From the NCBI GenBank assembly GCA_013365325.1, contig JABVXV010000218.1:45412-109411 (forward strand): a stretch of DNA of 64,000 nt, written 5' to 3'. The position numbers and the translations under genes are program-made. The notes under the pieces are model-generated. The model was given only the letters and a program-made list of their open reading frames with translations, did not search any database and was not told the DNA's origin. Source of the DNA: Dipetalonema caudispina (Eukaryota > Nematoda > Chromadorea > Rhabditida > Onchocercidae). Positions 13,126-27,100 of this stretch are shown in pieces (within the stretch, counting starts at the first letter, position 1; each line of letters opens with the position of its first letter).

Positions 13126-15166
13126 TTACCGCCAATGATAGTTTTTATTTCTTAACCATTTCTTTTTTGTCATCCATTGATCACACGGTTTAACATTTCG
13201 TCCATCGATTGCATTTGCCATTAAATCCATTTTTACACCATTGAGTATTATATCGCCAATACAACCAACAAAATTTTTCTCATGTAAACCACTGGTCATA
13301 CTATCTAAATCTGGTACACCACCTGAAATGGGTCAATTTTTCCTTTTCTTTTCTTTTCTTTTCTTTTCCTTCCTAATTAAAAAATTTAACAAATTAAACA
13401 ATTTATTCATATCTATTTTTCATTAAAGTTTGTGATTTTTTTTTAAGAAATAAAAAAAAAATGAACAATTAAATGATTAATTTTTCTTTTTCCGTGAATT
13501 TTTCATTTCTTTTCTATAGAGAAAAAAAAAAAAAAAAAAAGGAAAAATAATTGAAATTTCTGAGATTATTTAATAATGAAAACTGTGACATTTAATAAAT
13601 ATTAAGATAAGTATGAAAATTTCAAATATATTACTGCTAAACATTAAGAATTTTAATTAAGAATTGCAACAATGTATTTTGTTAGTAGCTACTATCGATA
13701 AATATTTTTTAAATTATCCTATATCATGCTTTGACGTACGTCAACACTAGTATCGAATAATAAAACAAGTCGAATAATAATGAAATTATTAGAATAATTA
13801 CGTTAATAAATATGAATGAGAGCTTAATTAATTTTTCATCTTACAATTATTTAATTTCTTTGATTTTGTTTAATCTTCCTATGATTTTACTTGTTTCTTA
13901 TACTTTCCATATTTTTTCATTTTCACATACTTAATATCAACTTCTTTTTTTCTTACAATAAATAATTATTCCATATAATTTTCTATGCCTGATTTAATTT
14001 ACTATTACTTATTTCAAATACTTTTTAAAATAAATAATGAGAAAATTCAACTTAAAAAAAATTTAATTTTTTAAATTTTACATATATTCAACTTTATGTA
14101 AATTTAACCGATGTAAAGATCGCCATCTACATTAAGCATAGCAACAATGCCAAATGATGAGCCCGTAACTGGTGCTCCATCATCGATGATCATCTTCCCA
14201 TCACGACCTTTCCGCCAAATTTGTAACTGATGCTCATTATCATCATTTACCACCTCAGTACTGATCAATTGTGATGCACCACCACCAAGCTCATATCTTT
14301 AATCAGATTATAAAACAAGTCAATCATTACTAGAAATTAGGTAATCAAATTTTCAATAATGCAAAAAATTACAGGAAAAAGAAATTTATGAAAAGACTAA
14401 ATAACCATCATTCAAGTTAACAGACATATAATCATTCTTCTTTAAGCATATATCTAACAATTTAGTATTTAAATGGAATTAAACTTACGAGAAGACCAAG
14501 TGACCATCACTTAAACCAATCGATATATAATCGTCTCCTTTTAATGGTGTACCGACTGGTTGACCTTGCCAAAAAATCAACTGCAAAATTATTTATTATT
14601 TTTACTTACTCCATTAAAATTGAAATCGTAGATTGTAAAAAAAGAAAAGAGAATGAAATCAGAAATGTTTACCAAGCAGTGAAAATTATGAAATATAATT
14701 TAGATTAAAGTTGAATGACCTTCATCTTCACCCCCTCTGGCCTTTTCCTATTGCTTAAGCAATTGATCGGTTAATTAAAGAAATGGTTAAGAGATTATCC
14801 AGGGGGTAAGCTATATATATACATATATATAATCACGAAACTTTACAACATTTGTAAACAAGCTGAAATGATATATTAAGTAAATCTTAACTAATTAAAG
14901 CAATCTAAATTGGATCATTAATTTCTATTAACAGTATAATTATCAAATAACTTTAAATGAGATTTATTATAAACAGAAATTTCAAAAACTTTTTATTCGT
15001 TCATTTATTTTCAAATAAATTATAAATGATACCCCAGATGATGCAGATGTTTTGAATCGTAAACTTAAAGTTTCTTCATGTTCCGAGGTTAAATGTGGAA
15101 AATCATCAATGGAAAATACGATAAATGCTTTCCCATCAAATTTTGCCGCATGTTCAATTGGCTTAA
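13126..15166 (-). CDS. unc-52: unc-52 exons 53-56: third laminin G domain (LG3) and C-terminus
   Basis: Exons 15033-15166, 14489-14580, 14109-14296 and 13126-13322. Landmarks: [68 protein letters not shown] and the cysteine pair NFVGCIG / KPCDQW. The protein ends in a basic tail ([15 protein letters not shown]) and TAA at 13126-13128. In vertebrate perlecan the matching region is endorepellin. A decayed copy of exon 54 lies at 14390-14449. Confidence 0.93.
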
Positions 15167-18100
15167 CTATAAATAATTCATTTTTATTTTTATCGCTTTC
15201 CTTTCATTTAACTATAAATCACTGAAAAATTTATTCAATTAAATTTTCCAACAGAAAGAATTTATTTGAAAACATTTCAATAATTGCAGAAAATAGTGGA
15301 TTCGATGACATATATATATGGAGTATTTATTCCAAAGTTATAAATCAAATTAAAATATTAAAACTAACAAATTTCACAATTTGGTCCATCATAATAGTCA
15401 CGGCATAAGCATGCGATATGAGTTCCATTGATTATTTCACAATCGCCGTGTTCACCACATATATCTGGCGTACATTGGACTGTGCAATCTAATAATGATA
15501 ATAATATGATAATAGCATATTATTCATGATTACGCAAAATTATTGAACTATGCAATCAGATAAAATAGCTATCAGTGATAGTATAGCATCGAGTTATGAT
15601 TACATAAGATTATAAGTAAGTTATTAATTAATGCATATTACTATTAAATCATAAAAAATAAAAAATTCTGAAAAAGGTGTTAGATTCGAAATGAATAATG
15701 AAAGAAAAGAAATTCTTGCCTTCATTAGTACATGGTAATATTTTTTCATTTTCTTCTGATTCTGATATCATCGTATCTGTTGTTTCAACTTTATCATCCA
15801 TTTCTTCATCCTTTTCGATTGATTCAATTGATGAATATTTTGACGTTGTGATACTTATTGTTGTGCGTGTTGTTGGCATTGTCGTTGTCCAAATGAATGG
15901 TACGTGAACGTGTTGGTCTTCTTCAATCTTGTACGGTTTACATGTCGTTACATCATGTGATGATTTTTTCAATATTTCAGCCAAATTTATTTTCTTTCCG
16001 TTTAGAACAATCTTTAATAAAATGAAAACGAATTAGACAAAATTATTTCAAGTTACAGTAATGTTATTTATTAAAAATTCTCACAATCTATAAAAATCTA
16101 AATGTGATCCAGAAATAATTACAATTGTCTGCTAAATTTAGCTTTATTTAAATCATATGTAACAAATATCATCACAAAAGGTTGAATAAGGTTGAGAAAT
16201 TAAAACCTAAGAATAGAAATTGGGGAAGTTAAATTAAAAAGTAAACATAATAATACCTTCGCAATACATCCTTTAAACGGTGCAGCAGCACCAATTCTCG
16301 GATTTACTGTGATTCCCGATGGTAAACCACCAATAAATAAATTGGTGCCTGGCAGAAATGTTGAAAGTTTACCGCGACTTGGGATTTTTGTACCATTTAT
16401 TCGTACTTCAGCTCGATTACCAAACCGCTTCAGGTCAAGATGATATGGTACATTTATTTTTACTTCATTTGGTGATTCAATTTCTATTTTACCTGAAAAT
16501 TACAAACGATGAATTATATCATTGAAGATATAAAAATTAAGTTAAAAAAAAGTATTTGCTTCTTCTTCATTATGTTTCATAACAATTTATTCGTTAAAAA
16601 AAAGGGTAAAAAAGAAAAAAAGAAATTCGAAGAATATTAAAACGGCCAAAAATAATTGAACTTTTTCCGACATTTTTTAATCAATTAGACAATATCGAAA
16701 AAAATTTGATCATTCAGGAAGAATGTAAAACCAATCATTTACAAAAAAAAAAAGGAAAAAACGTTAAAAAATTAGGAGTCCCAAAAAAAAATTTTCTAAA
16801 GTTATTAATTTGCTTAAAAAAATACGGAAAAAATTTTTTATTCTCTAACGTTTATGCAAATAATTTTTATTAAACTGATTAATAAAATGTAAACAAACCA
16901 TCGCTACTACTGTAAAGGTAAACAAATTTTCCGCGACGTATTGCAAGCGCTAAATAATTGGATCGTTTTGGATTATAATCACTTGCTTGATATGCCAATA
17001 ATTGATCGTTTGTTGAGTGTGGTATAATTTCCATTTTTAACTAAATTGTGATTGTATTAAATTGATATAATTAAGGGACAATGATCAATCGAAAATAGAA
17101 AATTTTATATTTAATCCATGGATTATTGAATGTAACATAGCATTTTAAAGAAAATCATTTACATGCTATTAATGAGATTAACTAAAAAAAAAAGGAAGCT
17201 TATAATATTAGCAATTAAAATTGAAATTATGCCAATTAATACAGCTTACAACAATTGTTCATACAAAAAAAATTCATGATGTTTGTAATTGAAATGATTC
17301 TAATTAATAATAATATCAGTATTTAAAATCTTGTTAATCAAGTTTATGATTGTCATGCGGTTTTATTATTATCAGTATCGAAATGTTGGCATCAATTATA
17401 AGAGATTTCCGGAAGTATCTTACTTCATACCTTATTATTGTTAAATTTTCATGGTGATGCAATATTTGGATCAAATTCCCTGCGGAAAAAATTTTGCATT
17501 GCATAAAGAATGTTAGATGAAAAGTATTTTCAATTTATTTACAATTTATCATTTTATCCGTAAACTGATAGATTTATGAATGAATAAATTTTAACAAATC
17601 TAAATTTATTAATATGTGAGGCAAAAAAAGGTTGAAAATAACAAATAAACTAATTAAAATCCTGTTTAAGCAATAAAAAATGAAAACAAACACTGAAATT
17701 TCGAAGTGTTTTGGATTTTGGTAATACAATATATGAAGTTGCACCATTAAATTGAATAGATTCGATAATATCTTCACTTTCTAATAGCTGACAACGATCA
17801 CCATATCGTCCATTTGGACAGCGGCAGAACTGAGTACCATCTGCCCGATACTCACATGTTCCAGCCACACAAGTATCTTCAAAATCAATTTTGAAATTAT
17901 TCATATGGATACATATGTAAATAAAAGGTAAGCTGAATATAATAAATAAAACTTTATTCAGCTTATAACTAAAGACTGATGCTTCAATCATAATATTTAA
18001 CAATTATCTTAGAATTAATTTTATTTTTGGAAAGAAAAAGAGAAAGAAAACAAACAATCAACAACTAATCATTAAAATTATTTCTTTAACTAATATACAA

Positions 18101-21100
18101 ATAATTACGGTTGTCAACAATATTTTATTTAAGCTAATTAGCAATAAATAGCATCTTCTTATCTTGTATGAAACTAAAGCAATATGCCCTCTATACAATT
18201 ATTATAAAAGTGAGAAGATAATTAACTTACCTTTGTAATATTTTCTGAAAAATATCCGAAAACTTAATTATTTTCTAATAACATTTGTTCAATTATTTGA
18301 TTACATAAAATCGAATCTATCCTAAATCAATTATCAAAAGATATAAGAAAAGATAAAAAGAGGAAAAAATACCATAACTGCATTTTAGAATTTTGCGCTC
18401 GCAGAATTCACCTTCATAACCTTTGGCATTTGAGCAATCACATATAAAACCGTTGTGAGTATTCTTTGGTATGCAAATCGAATTGTGTCGACACAATCCT
18501 AACGAACATGCCGTATCTTTTTGTATATTTGATGATTTTGCCATGACATTTTCACCAAAATCGATCATTTCATCGGATATTGTTAATGAAGTAATTGTTC
18601 CTTAATAACAAACAATATGATGCATTTCATGAGTTGACAATTTTTGTTTGTTAATTAATATTATTTGATAAATTAACATAGCAAGGAATAAATATGAAGA
18701 TGTATGCAGCAAAAATTATGTAATATTTGCTTAAATTTTATAAAATTAACGGTTGAAAGAAGAAAAAAGTGCTATTTTAATCTAGATTTTATCAATGTTG
18801 AGCAATTCATTAATAAAGAAATTCAGTAGGACAGCAAATAAATTATTTAATTAAGAAATACAAAAGAAAAAAAAAATGTTGTTATAATATATGTTTCAAG
18901 TAAGCTATTAATAAAAGGTATTCAATAAGGAATAAAGAAATTATTTAATTAATAAATAAAAAAAGAAAATATACCATTATACTTTATCAATTTCAAATAA
19001 CTTATTAATGGAAAAAAAATCATTAAGACATTAAATGAATTATTTAATTGGGAATTGAAAGAGAAAAAAAACCATGATATGATAAATTTAATATAAACCG
19101 ATAAATGGTTGTTCAAAAGTGGTGCGTTCCAATGTTTCTTCATCTCTGGTACCACCAACACTCACAATATTTGAAATACCTTCACCAGTATTGAAATAAT
19201 AATTCTCATGTTCAACAGTCTCATCTTCGTCAACTAATAATGTAGCTGTAATAAATTATTTCTTAAATATTAGTTCTAAATTGAAGAATAAAGAATAATT
19301 GAAATAAATTATGAATGCATCAATTAAGATTGATGATCATGCAAAATAAAGAGGAAGGAAAATTTGGAAGGAAAATAGGAAAAAAAAAGAATAAATTGAT
19401 AAATAAACCTTGATTTGGTTGATTGAAAATTTCAATTTTGTGCCATGCATCCATTACTATTGGATATGTACTCATTAATTCAGCTAAAAGAAAAAAGAAA
19501 ATGATAAATGTAATCGTTTAATTGTTAGAATGAATGAATTACGAAATAATAGGAAAAAACATTACTTATTAATAAATAATAAATTATCACATTGTAATTT
19601 TAACTGTTTTGATATTTTTTTCTTGCTTTTTCTTGCGAAATGATACTTAATTAGGTCGAAAGATAAGAAATACTTAACAAAAAAAAAAACAGAAAAAAAA
19701 TGATAGTGAAAAGTTAATACTTAATGCTAATCAATTCAAAATTAATCTTGCTGATCAAATGATGATCTTGATTTCTATCAAATAATTCAGAACTAGAAAA
19801 CCGGTGAATTGACGTCCATTACATAGAAATGTCTCTTATATAACAATGATTAAAAATAATGATAATTATAGTCAAATTCGAATTAATGATAATTCGAATT
19901 TGACTCTAATCATTATAAAATAAAACATAAAGAATATTTTTTGATTGATTATATCTGCTGTTTTTGCGGAAACTAATCAATAGATATGATGAATTTCTTG
20001 ACTGGAAATGAACAAACTTGGTCCAGCACCGATATTGTACCGAAAAATTACATGACCATTTTTTAATCCAACACTCAAATAATTAATTATTTCATCCGGA
20101 TTATCCTCATCCTGTCGTTCGGTATATAGCAACAAACCTGAAAGGATAAATGTATATTCTCTGGAATAGGAAAAGAGTTCTAAATTTCAAATGGAACAAC
20201 TATTTCCAGTATTAACATATGTTATTAAATAATAACTACCCAAATAATTTCTCAAGAAACAAATCATGAATTATAATTCGGATTATATCTGGAAACAGAA
20301 TACACAAAACTGATATCGATGGAAAATATACATTCATGATAGTTTAATTACATTCCAAAAAATATAATTATTATACCGTATTCACTAACTTACCATTAGG
20401 TGATTTGGGTTTGAATGAAATTTTGATATTAATATCACTCCATTGCTCATCCGTTAATGGTTTCAATTCCATGTAACCGTCTCCACCGAATAATGGTACA
20501 AAATCTATCGATCAAAAATTTCAAAATTACTTTAATTTACCAATTTTTCTTTCCTTCTTTTCGCTTAACCATATTTTTACAATTAGCTAACAAAGATTTA
20601 AAAAAGAATATTTCTTTTTCATTTTCAAATTATAAATATGCTGCTAGCTAGAATAGTACGACATAAAAGTAAAAGAAAGTACCGGAGACTTTCAAACGAA
20701 CATGTGTAACAGTTGCCAAACCGGAATCAGTTCGTATGATACATCTATAAACTCCTTCATCCGTTCGTTTAATATCCTTCAAATGCAGGATACCTTGACG
20801 AATTGAATAAGCATACGGTAATTCATCATTAACTTTTTCCCACTTCACTTCCCCGTAAACACCGGGCGCACCAGTAGCAGGACATCGTAATTCAATCTAT
20901 AAATAACTTTTTATTGTCACTTTCGATGCAATTATTATAAAACTAAGGTCATAATCAATGAACTGATGAAGACTATATCTTGTATTACATTTCTGTTACG
21001 GTAATTTTGATAAAAAGTAGCTACAAATTGGATACTGTAATGTTTAGTTAGTAATAGTATATCAATAAATCCTTTGATTCAATTTATTTTGCTGTACCTT

Positions 21101-24100
21101 ATTGTTATAAATCAGTTAAATAAATTATTTTCATTCTTACGAAACAAGGCATGCTTATGCTTTTCTATTAATTTGTTCTAAATTTCTGAAGTGAAGTAAT
21201 TGCCTAACTCATGTAATGATGATATGTATGGTATTTATCAATTGAGGATATAAGAATGTAAATTATGATTTTATTGGATAACATTGGCTTATGAATTAAG
21301 CAAGCAATAATTGTGAAACGTTCGATTTAGAATTTGATCTAATGCTCATTAAATGCATTAAAAGACATGAGCAAACTGATATTATTTGCAAATTTAATCG
21401 GTTTAATTTTTTCTGATTGGGTATTCTTGGATTTTGAACTTGATGACTAGTACATCAAATTTCCTCAATTCTTTCGGTTTTAAACCATAATACATTTATC
21501 AAATTTAATGATTACGTAACATGATAGCATGAGGTAGTTAATAATTGATAAATAATCTACAATCATCAGACATACCTCTTCTCCAACAGCTCCAATAATA
21601 ACCGGAGCACTCTCTTTAACTCGTTGAATACTTTTGCTTGGTATCTCATCTAAATTTACATCTTATTTAGTATTGAAGAAATGACTAAACTTCCTACAAT
21701 TGATTCCAAATGTTTTTAGGGAAAAATTAATTTTCATCTAATTTTGTCTAGACTGCAAAAATAAAACATGAAGAAATTGATCGGAAATATTCTTTTATCT
21801 GTTTTCATGGCTGAATTTTTCAATTTTATTAGACATATTTGTTGAAATTTGTTAAATTAAAATTTATCATTCTAGCTTTTTGCACAAATGTTAATAGGTG
21901 ATAATATTCGTAATCAGATGTCGGATGTACTGTGCTGATGATATATATATAGCATCACAAAGAGAGATATCCTATGATTGTTGTCTTCAAATTCCCATTC
22001 CAATCAAATCGATACTTCATCAAATTACCGATCATTATCTATATGCCAATAAACGAAAGCGGAATAAAAAAATACCAAAAGCTCAAAGCAAGCCAGAAAA
22101 AAAAAAACAATTTTCTCAAATATTGGCTAGCTTAAATTGTGCCAATCTGAAATTATCCAGATTGTTTAACCCAATCCAAATTTGACAAAAAAGATGATAC
22201 GATCGGTAATAGGCTTTTTTCTTAGCATACGTACGATCACATCATTTATCCGAAGATATGCAAACGTATACGATCTGATAATTTTTTTTTCTTTTTTTCA
22301 ATGACTGAAAAAAAAGCTTTGGTGCTTTTTTAAAGCACAATATCCAACATGCCATATACAATTTCAACAATGTGTAAACACCAATGACCGAAAGCGTTAT
22401 CCCATAATTAAATTAGTATCGTAATTTTTATACATAAATATGTTTATTTTGTGGGTGTGTATGTATGGGTGGGTGTGTGCATAGGTGTGTGTGTGTGTGT
22501 GTGTGTGTATTTGGATTTTGAAATTATCACTTTTCTGATACGGATCATGCACACAACCATGTAATATTTGCGATATCGACGAGTGCTCATAAAACGATGA
22601 AAACAATTACAGCAATAGCAGTAGCAGCAGCAGCAGTAGCAGTAGCAATAGTAGTAGTAATTGCTGTTGTAGTAGAAATAGTGTAGTTGTAGCAAGAACA
22701 AGAACAATAGCAACAATAACACCATCATCGTCAACACCATCACCATTATCGCCGACAATAACACCAACAACAATAACAACAGTAACAGTAACACCAACAA
22801 TAACGATAAATTTTATTAATTTAATATTTTCACGTAATAAAAGAAATTGAAAAAAAAGTTGTCAGCCACATAAATGAAGAAAAAAAAAGAAATGAAGAAG
22901 TAGGTGAAAAGGAAAAGAATTGAAAAGAGGAGAAAGAAAGAATAAAAAAAGTTTCCGTTCTTCTTTTTTATTTTTCGAAAGAAAAAAAAAAGAAGAAAAT
23001 AAGTTGACAACAGACAATAATTAGCTAATTATTTTATCATGATAATATCATGATAAAATAAATGGATAAAGAAAATAAAAAATGATGTTGAAAGAGGTGG
23101 AAGAAAATTAATTTCCAATTAATTTATATGCATAACATCAATAATTATAATTTTGTATATGACCAGAGAGTAGAATAAATGAAGCAATACAAATGAAAAG
23201 TACAAAGAGAAAGAATGAAGGAGGAAGAAAGAGAGAGAGGGAGAAAGAAAAAAGGAGAAAGCAAAATTTTATGAATTTTATATGGGAAAATTTTCCAGGA
23301 ATATTCGAATTTTGTATAAATTTGAATTTTCAAAATTAAAAAATGAAAGAAAATAAATAATAAGGCAGTTATTGTGTTTGTAGGTGTGTTTGTGAAAGAT
23401 TTTGATGTAATAAAAGCTTTAATCAATGCAAATAATTTGCTGCCCAATGATACGTCATACAACAATAATGACAATAAAAGTAATTAAAATAATTTTTCTC
23501 CTTAAAATATTTTCAGACAAATTAATTGATACAAGTGGTTGAAAAATATTACATTCAGAAAATTTTTGAAAAAATTTAAATTGAAAAAATGAATAAAGTA
23601 TTTAGTTTCAATGACAAAATTCTACAAATAGCTATTTTGCTAATTTTTTTCTTTTTTCCTACTACCTAATTCACAACGATTTTAGAATTTGCAACTCATA
23701 CATTTATAATTGAAATTTTAATCAATTAAATTTATGCGAGCAGCTATTATTTGAATGATTAGCAACAAAAAATGGAAAAATTAGAAATAAAATAAAAATG
23801 CGCAAATTCAAAAAAGTATGGCGGTGTTTTGAGTAAATGGATAATAAGAAAAAAAGAAAATGATAATAAAACTAACCGATGATAATGGCAGTGTAGAATT
23901 GCATTGAGAAATAGGAAAAAGCAAAGTGTCATCAAGTAATTCTATTCATTATTAGTATCAGAAATGAATAATTTAAATACCCAATTCGCTGAATGATTAT
24001 AGACGAAAAAAAAGAAAATGCAACGAAACAATCTTATTGTTGATAGCAATGAAATTTGGTTGACATAAAAAGATGCAATGAAAAAAAAAATTAGAAAAGA

Positions 24101-27100
24101 TAAAGTCACCGAAATAATATGATTTAAGGCTTCTTTCAATGCTCATAATTTGTTTTATGATCGAGAGAGAAGAGAAGAGAAGAAGAAAGAAAGAGAGAGA
24201 GAGAGAGGGAACGAAAATAATTTCTAATAATTTTTTAATCTTTAATTTGAAATTACACAGTTGATATGAAGAAAAAGAAAGGCATTATAATTTAATTTTT
24301 GAATGAAAGAGAAATTTAAAAATTTGGCTACCGTAAATAAGAGAAAATTAATGGAAAATATATTCTAAAATATTTCTATTTATGATAGCATTTTAGTTTA
24401 AATTTTGTTTTGCTAAAACAATAAGAAACTTTGTTTTCTTTTTGTTCCACTTTATTTTCTTTTTTTGGCAGGACAATAAAGGTAGCACCAGTAAACAACA
24501 ATTACAGCAATATTATTAGTGTAATTAGCTCTAGTGATAGCGGTAGTGATAGCAACAATAATAGTTGTAATTATCATAATGATAAGTATGGGTGGTGATA
24601 GTAGTAGCAGTAGTAGTAGTAATAGCAGTAATTGTAATGATACTAAAACAAGATGACCCTTAGCAGTGTTGTTTTTTTTTTTTTTTTTTTTTTTTTTTTT
24701 GTATTTTTTCAGAAAAAAAAAAAAAAAACATCATACTTGAACAAAATTTAAAAAATTTACAAAATGTTTGTAAATTTTTTTAAACTTTGCAAGAATGATA
24801 GAAAGGTTTCTGTTTAGCTAGATGTAAACCAGGTGCCAAAAATGGAAGAACTATGCTTCGTTTTCTTATCATTATTCCCAGCCGCTTTATGGGCTCGTTT
24901 TTCTTTTTTACGTGAAATACGCTTTCGCTTGCGTTTTGCAATTCCAACATTGAGCACATTTCGTGTTTCCAATGGTCCAGCTTTTGTTTTTGCGTGACAT
25001 TTATAGATACCACCATTATCTTCGCGAACATTTACAAACAATAAACGATTACCCATAACCTAAAAATATCATTAACTTCTTTTTTTTAAAATAAATTTTA
25101 TTCATAAATAAATTTTATCCTGCCAGTTTTTTTTTTTTTTTTTTTTCTTCGTAAAATTAGTTTGATCAAATTTCTTCGCACAAACTTTTTATAATTCATT
25201 GTATTTTTATTTCATAAGCTATTTATATCTCTTCTACGTATTTGTTCTTTTTTTTGTTAGACATAATAGGCCTTAAATGTACACTTCTATTCTTCTCATA
25301 TAGTAAATTATTCAACAATTAATTAATACTACAAATTTAAGGCATTCCGATAATTTCAGATATAACAGATTTATTGGTTAAATTAACATCTATTACTTTC
25401 TTTCTACAAAATTAATGTGTGGTATTAAAATTTCAACAGTAAAAAGGAAAAATATATAATGTTGAAGCATGAACAGATAAGAAAAATTAACGACGTTAAA
25501 TCGTATTCCAGAATTAAATAATTTATCAATGTAAAATTTAACAAATTTATAATGGCAAAATTTTCATTAATCAAACATAAAAAATAAATTGAAACCTGTG
25601 TATTATCAGGTAGTTCATCTTCACCCTCTTTTGTCCAAGTTATTTCAGCATCCGGATCACCTGTTACTTTACAATCGAACCATGCTCGATCACCCAATGA
25701 TATGCTTTCCGATGATGGTTCCAGTAATACTTGTATTATTGTATCCGGAACTAAAAAATTAACAAAGATGATTAAGACTAATTAATTAATTTGTCATCCA
25801 TCTTTTAATTGTGCAAATCTTTTAGAATTAACTTCTCTAAAATTAATAATGCACTAACCGTATATTTGTGCTTTGACATAACCTTCAATCTGTTTACCAC
25901 GTACATCAACTTTACAAACATACATTCCTACCGAATCATCGTCAAATTCATCAATCCTAAATTGAAAAATCATAGAATAGATTTGAATCAAAAATTTCCT
26001 AAAATAACAGTTAAACAAAAAAATCAGAAATCATTTACATTCAACTATAAGTTTACCAATATTTCAATGTTACTTTTATTTTCACTTTTCAATTTTTTAA
26101 GAAGATAAAATAATAAACTATTATAAAAAAGAAAATTAAACCAAAAAAAAAAAAAAGCTTACATCAATTTATTACCGACCATTTTTGCACCAGCTGGTAA
26201 TTCACCATCTTCTTTCTCCCATGTAACAGTTGCACCAGGTATTGCATAAACTGGACATTCAATTGTTGCAGATGATTTTTCATCAAATTTAACAATTCGT
26301 GCACCTAAAATCATTACCAATTATGAATTATGTCCAGAAAAAAAAAAAAAAAATTCAATTATCATTTCATCTAATTCAAAGCTAATTATAAATTATGCCG
26401 AAATGATGAGATACTTTTTTAAGATTTAAAAAAAAGAAAGATTCAAAAAAAAAAAAAAAAAAAATCTGGAGGATATTCTATGCTAGTTTTTGATGTAATT
26501 CTAAAGAGGATGTAATTTAACAATTATCATTACTACCTTTAACCTATTTTCAATTAATTAAACCTAGAAATTAACAACAGAATCTTCCACAACAAATATG
26601 AAAATGAATTTCCAATTATGCATACAATTTCTATTCTTTTTTTTTCTTGAAAAAATCTTTGGTGGTGTGAAATACTAAGAATTATCTCGATTATATGATT
26701 AATTATATCAATCTTAATTTCGTCTCGAAAATGGATTAAGTGATTCCGGTAGCTATGGTAATCAATTTTGTTGTATATTTGGCAACTACTGATAGTATGA
26801 CAAATGGATGAGATTATACGACTTATTCTGATAGTTGACAATGTAAGAAATCTTTCGCATGGTAAACAATATTTGGCATGCTATACCGTCTAACCGGATG
26901 AGATATCAGTAATTCTTGTATAACTAATTAGCCATCTATAACAATAGACTCAAAGCAAAATATATTCTCAACAGACTGGAAGGATCGGTAAATCCAATTG
27001 TAACAGCTGCATATGCTTGTCCGATTAATTCTCCGTCGTCATCTTCTACTTCACATCGATACACTCCGTAATCATTTGATGGATCAGCTTTTTTGATTAC

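Larger units (their letters stand above)
21650..24813 (-). other. unc-52: intron between medium-form end and long-form exon 41
   Basis: No exon seen. It holds a GT repeat (22450-22510), a CAG/CAA/CAC-like mixed triplet block (22610-22806), GA-rich tracts (23195-23265 and 24162-24209), a second triplet block (24482-24640) and a T run then A run (24670-24728). An AATAAA on the minus strand lies at 24451-24456. Confidence 0.7.

Noticed and set aside
15698..15907. Plus-strand open frame of 69 codons
   Set aside because: Antisense shadow of the acidic linker in unc-52 exon 51.
22444..22800. Minus-strand frame with Leu, Tyr and His-Thr runs
   Set aside because: It is produced by GT and triplet microsatellites inside a perlecan intron; no domain or splice support.
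26554..26841. Minus-strand frame of 95 codons between exons 36 and 37
   Set aside because: No Ig landmarks (no core Trp or paired Cys) and not flanked by in-phase splice sites.
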